Source: Hyaloperonospora brassicae (lineage: Eukaryota > Oomycota > Peronosporomycetes > Peronosporales > Peronosporaceae). From it: a DNA stretch of 64,000 bases. Position numbers and translations under genes: made by a program. Positions 1-13,700 of this stretch are shown here, piece after piece (the stretch's first letter is position 1; every line of letters begins with the position of its first letter). Location of the stretch: NCBI GenBank assembly GCA_947650285.1, contig CANTFL010001373.1, positions 62,001-126,000 of the forward strand. Direction: 5' to 3'. The notes below the pieces were generated by a model. It was not told where the DNA came from and did no database searches. It saw only the letters and a list, made by a program, of their open reading frames with translations.

Positions 1-61
1 TCAAGGTGATCTGTATCGAGCACCTTTCAACTACACCCGGTATTGCGTAAAGAAATACACT

Positions 62-420
62 CTACAGCACCAATCTCAAAGACGGCCAAGCTTCGTATTG
101 ACTGTAGTCTACCTGGAAGAGTGCAACCCGACCCACCGATGGGTACAAAAGGTGAGAATAGGTTACATCACGGAATCGGAATACCCCGTCCGTAAGCCGG
201 TTGGCCGGGCGCCCATGGACAGTTAGGATCGACTCCTCAAACGTTTGATCGCCACTACAATACACTGGTTCGCGTGCCTTACCAAAGTCCCGGTTGTTGG
301 CAGGAATTCTACCCATGTGGTCCTAGCACTGCTTGTGCAAAAGGCATCCGGGACGTAAGTGCTGCATGCTTCCGCACGTATAACAGCGATGGATGACGCG
401 TTGTTCTTCAGCGAAGCAAA
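62..420 (-). pseudogene. Retroelement relic with CCHC zinc knuckle
   Basis: On the minus strand, positions 385-344 read a zinc knuckle of the form C-x2-C-x4-H-x4-C (CYTCGSMQHLRPGC). An in-frame TAG follows within about 10 codons, and an open frame then runs on to position 62. CCHC knuckles of this kind are typical of the nucleic-acid-binding proteins (gag, LINE ORF1) of retroelements. The frame downstream of the stop has no match I recognise. No reverse transcriptase can be seen in the few hundred bases left in the window. I infer a broken retroelement end; the element type cannot be told. Confidence 0.45.
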
Positions 421-1108
421 GCCCAGCTACATTCCCCACATTACTTCCAGTATTTCTGAGATCTATTGGGTTCAATTATAGAAATTACTATAGTGCACAT
501 CGAGCTGGATCTGGCATAGCTTGGGTTTACAGATTCCAACCAAGCTATGCAAGCATAAATATATAGTCCGCTTTGTGCGCTTTTTTGACAGCCCTTTTTA
601 ATGTAGTAGGGAGGGCACACAAGACTTTGGTTCTGGTGGGGCCTGGACTAATCCTTTCATGAATACAGTCGCACGTACTACCTCTGGGGTAGGGTCGTTT
701 AATTAGAAGACATGAGTGGTCGCAACTCTTAGACGTATTCCGACAGCTAATTTTTGCCCTGATGAGCTGATAGAAAGAATGTTTGCGCGCGATATGCTCG
801 GATAGGTGGCACTTACAGACAAGTAAGCTGAAGCTATTCACTATTCCATGTGAGAAAGGCGTTATAGATGGACTCAGATCACGTTTGTGTCCAGTTCGTA
901 GATTTGGCAGCGAGCGAAGCTTTTATGACGTTAGTTCAACTCGTTCCGGCGTTGCGACACAACAAACTACACATACCCTACGCCCAAAGCTAATTTCAGC
1001 CTATCAAGAACGACCGTTTGAGGTTGAGAGAGGGGTGGGGAATGTCTTGGTGTCAAAATAATCGCCCGTTTCGGAGTCAGGCGTACATTTCCTACTATTA
1101 ATTCTGAG
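421..1108. other. No gene seen
   Basis: Short open frames on both strands have no recognisable domain and no conserved composition. Nothing can be supported here. Confidence 0.4.
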
Positions 1109-1563
1109 TGTAGGGGCTGGTACAGCTTTTAGCCAGAGGCAGGTTTTCTGCTTAGTTAGCGAGGTAGTTCTGTGACAAGAATTCGACCTTTCGATGTAAT
1201 AAGGCGACGGTTTTAGCTCCTGGCTAAAGAGGCCTAAAAAATTGGTATATCGACTACACACAGTGATGACGAGTCGGCGTCTTACGAATACTTGACTCTT
1301 TTAGAATAAAAAGACGCCTGAAGAAGGCACGTGTCTCTATCATAACTAAAGGGAACTGAACTGTGTTTATGTAATATATGAAAGAACACTCAGACTAAAC
1401 TTACTTCATCTATACACTAATGCCCTAATTAATTCCTTTTCAAAATTCTCATATTTTGGTGGCTGACACACATCAGGATCTTGTAACTAATATGATACTG
1501 TTGTTCTGATATTATTAAAGTGAAGTCTTAAGCTGGAGTAAATAAACATGTACCCCCGTTACA
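1109..1563 (-). repeat. Decayed solo LTR of the 40-49 kb gypsy family
   Basis: The sequence begins TGTAGGGG and ends CCCCCGTTACA, like the LTRs at 40264-40798 and 48335-48829 (TGTAGCGG to CCCCGTTACA). Landmarks occur in the same order: a GACGCCT...GGCACGTGTCT block, GGGAACTGAACT, CTAATGCCC, and a GGTGGCTGACACACATCAG block. No gag or pol reading frame flanks it. It is therefore a solo LTR or a terminal relic, strongly diverged and AT-enriched. Strand is given to match the full-length element, which is transcribed on the minus strand. Confidence 0.75.
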
Positions 1564-4500
1564 TTTAAACTTGTATATTACCGTCAGCACCAAATATAAT
1601 TTTAAACGTCATTTCTTTCCACGTGGCTGGATAATGCGCATAAGCAATCTCTAGCTGTCGTATATCTTGGAATAGCCCAAATAGAGACGAACATAATCCA
1701 AATCCGAGCGTTTTTTCTCACTTGATTGTCCGATAAAAGATTACGACAAACAATGCGACCGGAATATATAACAGAAACATATGTTTGTGTACAATTATCT
1801 GGCCGAAATTGCAACTTCTGTATTTGGGCTTTAAGTATTAGCGGAAGTGCAATATGACTCTGATCACAGCCTTTTCGAAGTTTAAAGCCGCAAAAAATTA
1901 TCATAGTGAATGTATAACTTATATATGAAAGCTTTTGTGTCTTCAATACTACGTCTGTCCAATAGGATTTACCTCTCATGATCTTAACAGTGTCGATAGT
2001 ATAGCTTTTAAATGAAGTAATTCACTAACCCTTAGTCTATACTTTTGTTAGTTCATCATTATAATAACCTTGTTTGATATAACATTTAAGCCATGTTACA
2101 GCCTCTACAACCATTGACCGCCATTCGCAACGCATGGCGGCACTTTCACATCATCTCGTCAAGCTTCCTTGCTCATTGTTTAAGTCATTATTTAAAAATG
2201 CGACCTCCTTGGACGTAGTCCAAACTTACACTATGACCTCTTTCAACATTCGTTCTCCATTACATGGGATCTCCCTTTTATCAAATTGTGTTTTATTAAT
2301 CATTGCGGTTATATTCATACAAAAATGCTACATAACTCAGATCTGCTTCGTCGATCCAGGATAGATAAATATATTTTTTACAGCACTCAAAATGAAATAT
2401 GTACGCTTTCATAGCTGGTCATCGTTCCGGTCGCACAATTCAATTTCATCAGTAATAATTTGCCCGCATTCATATTCCCACCTCAACGATATTATGGTGA
2501 CAAAGACGTAAGATTAAGGATCGCCTGATCGGATTCTAACATATTTACAAGCTGTTTCGTTATAAGTTTAAAAAAGACCACATTAAATTATCAAAATATG
2601 TACCCGCAATCTCCAATTGCACGACATCATCTCCATAACGTTCATTAAAAAAAATATAAGTGCCAAATGTGATCCGGTCTTCGAGATTATTTCTCTTTTA
2701 CTTGGTTTAAACATCCACACCTCGATCCGAATAAAACATATTGGAAAATTTGATAAACGATTTGTCACTTAGACTATCTTATACCGTATTGTGAGATGTA
2801 CGTAAATAAGAGACATTGATTGCTGGTGTTGATGTTTTGTATAGTGCCTTCTTAAATGTGAGTCCACATAGTTTTACTTAATGATTTCTATTTATATAAC
2901 ACCCTTAATTTATATTTATTTATTAGGCTTGAATCAAGTAAATTGATGGATCGTAATGTGCACGAACCTGGGCTGGATAAAGTGTAAATATCAGTCGTTT
3001 GGCATTTTTATCCCGATACTTACGCTCTATATTTACGACATATTTAAATATATTATTTAACGAATACTGCACCATATACTCGGTCCGTCTCCTTTGCTTA
3101 AGGCATGTACGACATATAGTAGGGTGTATCTGTGAATCTGTCTTTACAAAGATTCAATCAATTATGGTTTCCGATCGTGATAGATGTTTGCGCTCGCTTC
3201 AGTCCTATGATGGTCTCGTACTGAGTAATTTATTGTGGATAAAGGGTGGCCAAGACAAGCCCGTCCCTGCAGTCGCAAATACCAAAAATAAATCTGGCAA
3301 TTTCAGCAGCTTCTTCTTTCCCATAAACTATCGTGGCAATGACGGCACGCGGTCCATGGCACACACTTAAAATTAATTCGTATCCACGAAGTTCCTAGTT
3401 CTGTAATACGGTACGAGAGGCAATTTCTAGTTACAAAATCCTCATTAGATCAAATATAACGTTGCATGTCTCTTATAGAATTTTAAGTTAAATTAGTCCG
3501 ATCCGCTAATCGTCGCTGTACATACCTTGCATATATCCTCGAGGGTTGTGTGGAAATGGTGCAAAAAATTCAATTTTTGCGTCAATATGTCTCACCATCC
3601 GGAACAGTTGCACGCGAAAGTCAGCGAAGTCAGCCAACAAGGCGAGAATTAGAAGAATTTGCCTTCATCCACTTCAAATTTCAATGCAAACAAACACTCG
3701 TTATTTTTTCGAGTACACTACCTCTTCCACATCCCCGACCAAATACTTTGTTAAATAAACGTTTCAAACATATTATTTCCGTGCCTATTTCATACAATCC
3801 ACCCAAATGATTGTAAAATTTCTTCACCTAATAATTTAACGACGTGTCAGTAGTGTTTTTGCTAATAAGCAACTTATCTTACGACGTAATATGTTAAGAT
3901 ACAGCAGCCCATTATATTTTATAGAGCCAACAAATTCTGTAAATTGCGATCAAAGCTGACGATCTTCTCGTTTCTCAACCATCTAATGCTGCAGAGGCTT
4001 TGAGATATGCGCTTTTCGATCGATTTCACCTTGCTTCTATCGTATCACTAAGTCATATACATAAGAACTGACGACATAGTTTGATATAATATGATTCGAA
4101 ATATGACTGCAACCCGCCCTAACATATTATATTGACAGTTCAAATCCTTTACTTACTACTTCGAGGCATATGCTGTAGCTCAGTCATGTGTCGCGTATAT
4201 GATCGCCGATTACGACCCATCCTTTCATTTTATAAATGCGGCTCAATCGACTATGTTTACAACCAAACACTCGACCGTTTTTGCCGTAGATTCGGGCACA
4301 TTTTTATCATGTTTTTTGTTTTTGCGTATAGCCATCGCAATCAGCAAGTCATTCACCACCTCGTAAAATTATAATCTTAAAACATGAAAGCCACCTATCT
4401 CATCTCCTCCCTTTTCGCAAGTTTCAATAAACCATTTCGTTAAATGGAATACCTTCGTACTTTTTATATCGTCGAGTAAGGATCGACGAATATACTAATC

Positions 4501-6629
4501 AAGCTAACATCAAATGGTGCGTACCGACTTCCAACCCTCATATCCCATCATCTGAAAGCATTTTTCCATCAAAAGTTATCCGGATTCCTCTTTTCTAACC
4601 GTTTTGTAATATATTCTATTGGGATTGATCGGTCAGATCCTTAACGTTACTGGTCGTTCTGCGTAATCGTAATTAAGCAGCAGAGATGCCGAAGTAGCAT
4701 ATGTGCCATCATAAGCTACAAATACTGGAGGCCGAACAGCTAAACTGTAAAGGATAAGATTATGGTCGAATCTGGCCTATAACAAGGTTAAGACAATCTC
4801 GGCCTATTTTTAATCTATTTATCCCTTTAGGATACCGATCGCCTTTGTTCAATGGAGCACCATCAAGGGTATCATATATTATTAAATTTATTGTAGGGCT
4901 CTCTTCGCCTATGTAGTCTAGTTGAGCATCACTTACAATATTAGTCAAACCATCTCTTGTCTCGCGAAATTTCTATGCGCGTATCTTCACGATACATACA
5001 ACAAAATAAATTAAAGTCGTGAACCCAATTCATTCAGCGCGGACGCGCGGATGTAAGTACCTTTAAATAATCAATGGTAATTTATACCCTTTATAGCGAC
5101 GAATGAAATGATTTCAACGTTCAAAACTGTACCTTGTTTATCATTCTTCAATCTATTAGAATATCTCTAATCCTTCTAGATACCCGAAGCACCAGTTATT
5201 CCACCTTATGTCATTTATAAAACCTTTATCTTGGCCAAACGACAATTTTCAATGACCAAGTACAATGAATAGTAGCTTTTTCTTTATATACGGTTAATTC
5301 CATGATACAGCTGAATTCAATACTTATTAATGTAGAACGTTTTTATTGGATTCGATAGCTTTGCATCAGAGTGCGTTTCACCTTCGTTAAACCTATCAAT
5401 TTTATTAAGTGGCTTAGTATCGCTTAATTTGCCCGATTTTGAAGTATTGATGCGAAGTGCTGTCACTTAACGTTCCTAAATTTAAAGTCGTGATCCTCAC
5501 AAAGTCATATTCAAGTACTAAGGCGATTCAGAAGACCTAACGAATGAGGCTATCACTCTTGTGTGTTTTAACAACAACACCGCTTTACAATAAAATGCTA
5601 TATTTAAATATTGTATTACACCGATTAATATATGTATCGCACAATTCCACATGATTATGGCGCGATATATACCATCGGTCGATAATGTTTAATGATGGCT
5701 AAAAACTGATTTACTACCAGATTTTATTATCGAAATCGAGGTTAACAACAATCGTAGAAAGCTAAAGACGAAAACGATTGTCGACTCATGTTGACTGGTG
5801 TTAGTATTTCTAAATCAGATGTGCTAATTTCTCAAAAATTGATGAGGCGACTTGTCTCACCTATTTCGCGATTGCAATATCTTATTCGGCGTCCATTTTT
5901 AACTTTTCCACGTGAAATGGGTGGTAGAAAGTTTCTATTTATAATCAATTAAGTATTTAATCAAGATTATTGGCAGTAACATTTTCTTAAATTTAGTCAG
6001 TTATATTAGGATCGCTCACCATAATAGCTCTCTAATCTTCACACCGACTGAATGTGTTAGATTTCTAGGTGGAAATGCCATATATTGACCAGTTTACGAG
6101 GCATTATAATCCGCATTAGTGGTTATGTATTAGGTACGGACTTCTCTTCCTCTACCGCCTCCGTACACAGATCTTTGTCTTTAATTGCCACTTAATCAAT
6201 ACCTATATATTTCACGCAATCCCTCTCTTAAAGTAAATTATATTAATCTTCATCCCCTTAATTGTAGTCAATAGTGGGGTAAGTAATTCTTTGTATGTTC
6301 GATCTCATGTTGCATAACATTCCGCACCTCCGTGATTTTTAATCCCACAGCACGATTTTCTTCATTATTAAATATTTTTACTTCACAGCAGACACATTTG
6401 ATAGTTAAACTGTAGGTTCTATCTTTTTCCGATCTAATAGAGTACTTCGACCCTTTAAAGGCTAATGCTTCTGTCTTCTTGTATCACGACATAAAACATT
6501 CGTCGGTCTAGTGTATGTCCATTGATCTACACCCACCTTCACATGTTCTCATGTACACTTTTCATGATATTCCTTAAACACTTCGAAAATCTGGTATGTC
6601 AGTGATGGTCAGATACCAATAGGTGCCCC
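1564..6629. other. AT-rich desert, no gene
   Basis: About 5 kb of AT-rich DNA. Open frames are short (mostly under 125 codons), hydrophobic or lysine/isoleucine-rich as expected from AT-rich random sequence, and none carries a domain I recognise. It is probably old transposon DNA beyond recognition. Confidence 0.6.
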
Positions 6630-7735
6630 ACAACATTGTGGTATGGTAGTTGGTCAAAGCGTTTTACTCACAGTCTCAACGTACAGACACAACAGTGGCC
6701 GAGTTACGTTGGCGACACGGGCTAGTTCGTTAGGATAAATCCCTACGTGGTTTGCACTTTCGGGGTTCAGTTGTGTCTATCGCCTAACCGATTCCTTACA
6801 AACAATTCCACCGAAGGCCTGCCTGAGATCAGCAGCCTCTAACCCTCTCTCTTCCTATGACTTCTCACCAAAGGATGGAAGCCAACGCTTACGCGTTTTG
6901 ACAGGTCACCGGGCGTAGTGTACGCCCGACTGGAAGAATTACGGTGCCCTTGCCTGAGGCCCACCGGTTTTTCCTTCGACATGACTTTCAACAATTTTGT
7001 TTATTGAGTCATTGGCTTGTCACTTGACAAGACTAACAACGGTCACTTTAATAGGTTTACCGGCTCGTCGAAGACGAGACTCCTTCTTTCGCTAGTATCG
7101 AGCGCTGCCCAAACTGGGCCTTCTTAAACTCTATGCGCTACCAGTCGATTCTTCAAGATATACCTCTAGGGGTTCGACGGCAGGCATAATCTAGCCCACT
7201 TAGGTACTCACCTCAAGTGTACGCTTGTCTTGGACTTGGGAGATTCTGCACTGTATTGATGATCTATTTTTTTCTTCCTGACCGCGAAGGGACTCTTGAG
7301 TGTTTCCACTTAGTCCCCTTCATCATTATACACTAATTCCTAGTGTGATATATCATTCATCATCTCGTTCTCTCATCTTCACTCGTCGAGTCTTTTATTA
7401 TAATGTCTTGCCTCGTCGAATTTTCACTCATCGAGGCTTGACTCGTCGAGTGTTTGCCCGTTAATTCTTCGCCCGTCAAATCTTGGCTCATCGAGGTTTG
7501 ACTCGTCGGTGCTTCTCTCATAGAATTTCAAATCGTCGAGGCTTTACTCATCAAATCTTTTCTCATCTAGATTCGACTCGTCGAATCTTGCCTCTTTAAG
7601 TCTTCTCTCGTCAAGTCTTCTCGAATCGATTATTCGCTTGCAAAGATTTGACTCTTCGAGTCTTGACTTGTCGAGGCCTATCTCATCGAGACTTCTTTCA
7701 CCGAGTTTTGACTCGTCGAGTTTTGACTCGTCAAG
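6630..7735 (+). mobile_element. Decayed gypsy fragment, gag-to-protease linker
   Basis: Positions 6640-7260 align in order with the reverse complement of 46700-47300, which lies between gag and protease of the gypsy element at 40-49 kb. Shared blocks include GGCGACACGGGCT, ATAAATCCCTACGTGG, TTCGGGGTTCAGTTGTG, AGGCCTGCCTGA and GACTCCTTCTTTCGCTAGTA. In both copies a tandem 15-bp repeat follows. No gag, protease or pol frame is preserved on either side, so only this internal segment is left, or the rest has decayed. Orientation is plus, opposite to the 40-49 kb copy. GC content is higher than in the surrounding desert, which makes it stand out. Confidence 0.8.
7366..7735 (+). repeat. 15-bp minisatellite coding pentapeptide-like units
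   Basis: Roughly two dozen imperfect 15-bp units related to GACTCGTCGAGTCTT follow each other. One plus-strand frame stays in register for about 350 bases with two stop codons and reads five-residue units of the form x-S-S-[NSR]-[LF]. A small residue, then N or S, then L or F is the pattern of pentapeptide-repeat proteins. The unit sequence differs from the one at the same place in the 40-49 kb element (46262-46555). Confidence 0.7.
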
Positions 7736-10700
7736 CCGCCGACACTTGAGTCGCTGACCTCTAATTCGCCGACTTCCGTTAATCCCAAATGTGTAAATTG
7801 TTCAAATTAAAATTCTTTACATCACCCCATAATCACAGTATCATATAAGCTACCATTTAATGCCTAAACAAGACACCGTAGCCGATTATATCAGCTCGAC
7901 CAATAAAGGTTATTCAACTGCAACTACTTCACCTGACTGTTTTGTATATTACATGACTGACCCACATAATATTTTCGTCTTTCCCAAAGTGTGTTACTGG
8001 TCGGAAAAAAGCCGATTTTTACCTCTTATGATCCACCTCCTAGAATCACCACATATTATTTGATTGATGTAATCGCTCGCATAGTCGCTTGATACGGCGG
8101 TCTTTGTCTAGCTAAGATAATCCTACTTTTATCTTGTAGACAATAATTGCTATCGTGTAATGATTTGGATGTAATTCAGACTGGATTGTAAGGTCTAACA
8201 CGAAGTTTTATGTGTGGCCTCTTTCATCGTCTACCCAAGCACGAGATTATAAATTCATTATCAGAATATCGATAATCGATACCCGTACGTTCCTTCGTCA
8301 TTTTACCGTGCTCGACTGTTCCTACGAAGTCGTGCTTCTAAAAGCTCTCGTAAAGGACAGAGCCTAACTAAAGAGCGAAAAATATGACAAAGATTGAGAC
8401 ACCAGCTTTGTATTTATATAGCAAGATAGCTTCCACATTATAAGTCTTTACAAATCTTCGGGTTGTATAAGCTAATGTCCTTGAGTTTTTAATATAATAA
8501 TTCTTAAGTATTGTCATGACGCCAATTCTTTCTATATTCTTTACAAAGATATCTCATAATCATCTGTCTTTTTTACACTAAATGATAGCTCGGAAATATA
8601 ATATAAAGCCGAAATGCATCGGATAGATTCCCACGTATACACTTATTGATAAAATATTGCTGTAAAAATTTCGACAATGCAGAATAAAGATCGCTCGGCT
8701 GATGGGTATCTATATTGACTTTTCCTCTGTATATACTTGAGGTGTATTTGGATTTTTATCCAAAAAAAATGATTTGCAGGTCAATAAAGAAAGCTCTCAT
8801 CGGATTTCATTCAGGCTCCTAACTTTTTTCCACGCCTTATATGCAATGATGCCTATATTCTGATTATGCACCTTGTGTCCGCACGATTGGTCACGTCAGC
8901 TGCTAACAGCATCCCAGATCGTGTAGATTATTCTGTCTGCGATAGCTAAAATCATTTATTGGTACTTCCTAATACGAGGTGTGATCCTGATTGCCAGAAT
9001 CTTGTTCGGTAATCTGACTGCAAAATATGTATCGTGCGATCGACTACTATAGCCAAAACACATTAAATTGATTTATTTCGATTATCGATCCGCTTTTATC
9101 TGGTCCAAATCAAATGTCCGTCTTTTAGTTAAATGGCGCTCTACTTAATCGCATGTTTTGTCATTGTTAAAGCGGATGTTAGAGCGATCCTTGCCAAACC
9201 TTTTTGACCTCTTAGAAGCTTGTTTCAACTAAATATTGATTAGTAGGCACACCCGTAACGTTTCTTTTATATGTATTCGTCCTATTGACGAAGAACTCTA
9301 AATGTAAAGCAAATCGCCAATGCATGTCATGGTTGAAATGTTCTTATCATTATTTTAAGTAAAGGCGGCATTACAGATCGTATCTAGATTTACTTTAAAA
9401 GCCACCATGTATATATGAATGTAGAAATTATATTGAACTTTACATGAGCTCGCCTTAATGCATGAAAATACTTATTTTTATTCGACACAACAGTTAATAC
9501 ATATTAAGTCATAAATCACAACAACGTTGGTTGAACAGTTACACGGGTCATTGGCTAATGTGACATTACTTTTTTTATAACAACAATGAAATAAATTCAC
9601 TAAACCCCCGACACTTTTGCTCTCAGGGACTTCAGTTCGTATTAATGCCGAATTGACTTTGCTTATTCATCTTCTGTCTCGATGCTCGGTACATCTTGCC
9701 TACCAAAACTATTCAAGTCTGCGGTCACGGGTCCGTCAAAGTGCAAATTACTTAGTACATCATTGGCACAGTCAAAACAGCGGTAAAGATTCGTCACGTA
9801 TATCATCGTGCTCATCATATTCGCGACCGTAGTTGTTAGTCGTGTTTGACGTGCAGCGGCCTCTTCCTTTTCGAAATATGCGGCCAGCTTATGTGAACCG
9901 ATCCTTCGCAATGTCGCACAACTAGCAATTACTGGGGCTGGTCACTCTCCAACGGTTTGTTTTAGCTATTTAAGAAATTACTGCTAATGTTCTAAGCCTG
10001 TCACATTTGACTTCTGCATAATGGATCAATAATCGATCGCACTTTTGCCTGGAGATTTTATTGAAGTTGCGTATGCGCGCGTACCACTCATTCCGAAATA
10101 GATCCGTTGGAAAAGTATCGACGAGTATTTTCCCGATTCTCGTTCCGTTGACGCATATTGTTACGATCCGGGTGCACATTCTTTCGAAATTTTAAGATAA
10201 ACTAAGCCCTTATTTAGTAGGATCGTCTATACCTGTAAGTGAAATAAATAATGCATTTAGCTATTGCACAGCGAAATAAATATATATGATCGTAAACTAG
10301 CAGCGTCTGCGCTAACAATTTCCCAGTAGTATCCCCTGCGTATATTTATCGCTCCATTATTCGATATATATTTCTTTCAAATGAAATTGCCATTTTTAAA
10401 TCGGGCGCTAGAACCCGGTCTGCTTTTTGATTAATATTTATTAGCTCTTCAACCGATAAAATTAGATTACTAGAGAAGAAGACCTTTCATCTCGTACTGA
10501 CGATACCCTTTATTGAGTCGTTATAAAAGCCAAGTTTTGTGTGAATTTTGCCGTCCCATATCGATTAATTTATGTCATCGGGACTCGATCGAAGCACATT
10601 ATTTAGCCTATAAACGTCACGGCCATAAATTCTTATTCTTTGACTTATTTGTAATTTTTAGGTAATTGATTTAGTGATAACCAGATGTCTTCATTCTCCA

Positions 10701-13700
10701 GGCCATGATATAAATCAATGTCCTACAATTTTTCTGATGATACGTCAGAATAGTTTGTGTTTTTTGTTGATATCGAGCAATCCATCTAGCGTTTTGTTTC
10801 TCTCCTTATCAAAGATTCTCTACAAAATCTGAAGGTTCCTAATTTGATATTTTCACGCATTTGTGAAGGTTGCGCTTACGCTTCCATATACAATCAGCTT
10901 CAAAATTTATTGCAACATCAGTTCCAAGATACCAATGGTTGTTCTTATAAGGAACCTGGCAATCTATATATGCGCATTATTCTGCGGGCGTATTATCCAA
11001 TATTGCTGATGTGATGTCGACTAAAAATTGGCACTCAGACATCCGAATGCCTGAGAGGGTTCTTTCCCGTGTCGATGGATACCTTCTCTCACAATTTGTA
11101 CTCGTCGGGGAGCGAGCTACACGCTCATGAGGAAAATGAGGTCGATGTACAATCTAACCGTGTAATGATCATTTCTTGATGCTTGTCGTTTTAAAAAATA
11201 ATTTTGATTGCGTATACTGTTTCGGAGCTCTTACAAGTAAACTTGATCCGTTATCGCTCTCCCGTCCAATCGACAAATGTCGGCACTCGATCTTCTTGCT
11301 TTATGAATACTTGAGTTTCGCCGCAACCCATGATAATTTTGCTGCATTTAATCGCAGCAGAAGGGAAAGTAATTTCCTGCTTTTTAGGTCAAATAAAGGT
11401 AAAATTGAATTTGTTGTTCGCTATTTCTCCGCTTGACGTTAAAGATGAAAGTGATTACACCAGGAGAATTGACGACGTGTATACTGTCCGAAGTATATCG
11501 AAGTATTCTTCGTCTTTATAGGTCATGAACTAAACCTACGAACCAGACAGTCTGTACACAGTATCAAATGCCACGTGTCTTGTATCTAAAAATTGTCCTC
11601 TTGTACTTTGTAATTTACAGCTGCTGATCCACCAGCAGCTATGTCGCGAATTATAAGTCGCTAACGCATTTTGTGATCTACTAGTATTATGGCCGATACA
11701 CCAAATAAGTAGCTTCAACCGCAGATGCGCATTACGATAAAATGCGCGGATTTCATCATGTCTTTCAGTTAAGATTTTAAGCAGATCGCGCGATCGCCGA
11801 TTTTTACCTGTCCACGTCCGCTTTTGTACAGCTTTTCCACCGGTATTTTATTTTTGCAGCTAATCCATGTAACATGGCAACAATCATGATCTGAATACAT
11901 TTCAGTAGTATAGGCTTATCTCTCATTATTAATACTCGAAACACGTGACGGCGTTTACGCTCACGGTCAGTGGACCGCGGATCACAGGGCAAATAACTGG
12001 TATATATTTTTTGAATTCGACGAAACGCTTCGTTTCATCAAACTTAAAATTAATTTTTTGCTTATATATGACTGCAATCTCGAACACCCGTCGTCGGCTC
12101 CGTCTGCCAAATACGATTGTGTCAGGATAAAATAGGACCCGCATGTACCCTAGTATACATACCACAAAACTACCATTATCTCTTGCTATCCATTTTCTAT
12201 GATATCATAGCCTTGCAAAGAAATTGTCATGCTTCTGACAGTGACTAGAAAAGTAAAGGTACGCATTCACGTAGCTGATTCATTTGTCGATGCTCACTAA
12301 ATATTGTTTAGATAGACCAGGAAAGGTTTATATCACCTAATCTGCATTGAATTACTACCATCCTAATCCATCCATCGATATTTTTTATGGCTGTCGGGTG
12401 CCCATCCCGTTAAGTACTACTTATCAGACAATTTTACCATCGCTCCAAATTTAAATTCGTGTTCTTGTTTTGCTTGAGTACGGATGATTATTATGTATAA
12501 ATTAAAAAAACACAAACCCATATCAATTCACTTATACTTAGGTATTGCCGCAATCAAGATGTTGCTTGGTTGACTATCCAATTCCAACTGCACCTATAGT
12601 TGACAACTAAAGAAGGGGCTAAAAGGATACTCCAATTCGTGTAATTTCTTAAATTTTGTGCGCAAATGCTGTTTAACCTGGACTAAATGGCTGCAGCTTT
12701 TTGGAACGATCATGGAAGACGTCTGAGTAGCTTAAGCATATGACTTAATGTCTTTCCATCGCTATACATATATATAGCGATATGATGGCATGTCGGAATA
12801 GACACAGAGTCGCCAGTCGATGTTGATCCGGTATAGTGATTATTGATCCAAGAACTTCCGATATTGCCTTGTATATGCTTGTGTAGTGTTGTAGATACTA
12901 CGCAAGATTTCATCTTGTCTTCTGCGACTTGAGTGGGTCTGTACTTACCTAAGTTGTGGTAGCCGGATCGATCTGTAAGCTTATCCCGGCTTTCTAGTCC
13001 TATGTGTATTAAATGCGTCCAATCGCAGTCAAGATGAACCTTGTTTGACGATATTATACATAAAGTAATTCATCTATGCATAAATATTACAGCGAAACGA
13101 TTTTGTTGACGACGAAGGCCATGTTTTGTGGCCGCAACATTGCCATGGCAGAATGGGTTCCAAGTTATGCAATTTAGCTACACATGAGGCAGCTCCACAA
13201 CGTATGCATACATATTTGGCAAAGAATCTAATTGTGCCTCCAACGTTTTTCGTCACGAAAACGATCATTGCAATTTAGGCTTGATTTGTATGCTTCCGCC
13301 ATCACAATTAATAGTTTTTTGCGATTATCACGCAACGTGAAGGCGATCACATATAGCACATAGAAATGCACGATATTACCGTCGATACAAAAAATACTGT
13401 CATCAACTAGTTATCGTTAAAATAATTTTAATCTCATAGCGAAGAGTAAAATGAATTTGTTTGTGCGTTATGGATCAGTATTGTGTGCTTAAAGTACTAC
13501 ATATATGTGCGTTGATTTGATAACATGTAAAGATACACAACTTCAGACATAAAAGTGTGCGATGTGTAATTAAAAAGGACTTTCAATCCCATTAGTCTTG
13601 ATTCCAGTTTCTACATCTTTCTTGATCGTATTAAAAATGAACATAAGGTTATCAGTAGTTTGTTTGCTGCCTATACCGCTGATATATAATTATAAATCAT

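Noticed and set aside
7366..7735. CRISPR array
   Set aside because: Units are contiguous 15-bp repeats with no unique spacers, inside a eukaryotic retroelement.
12766..12795. Short inverted repeat TCGCTATA / TATAGCGA
   Set aside because: Eight-base arms in AT-rich DNA are expected by chance.
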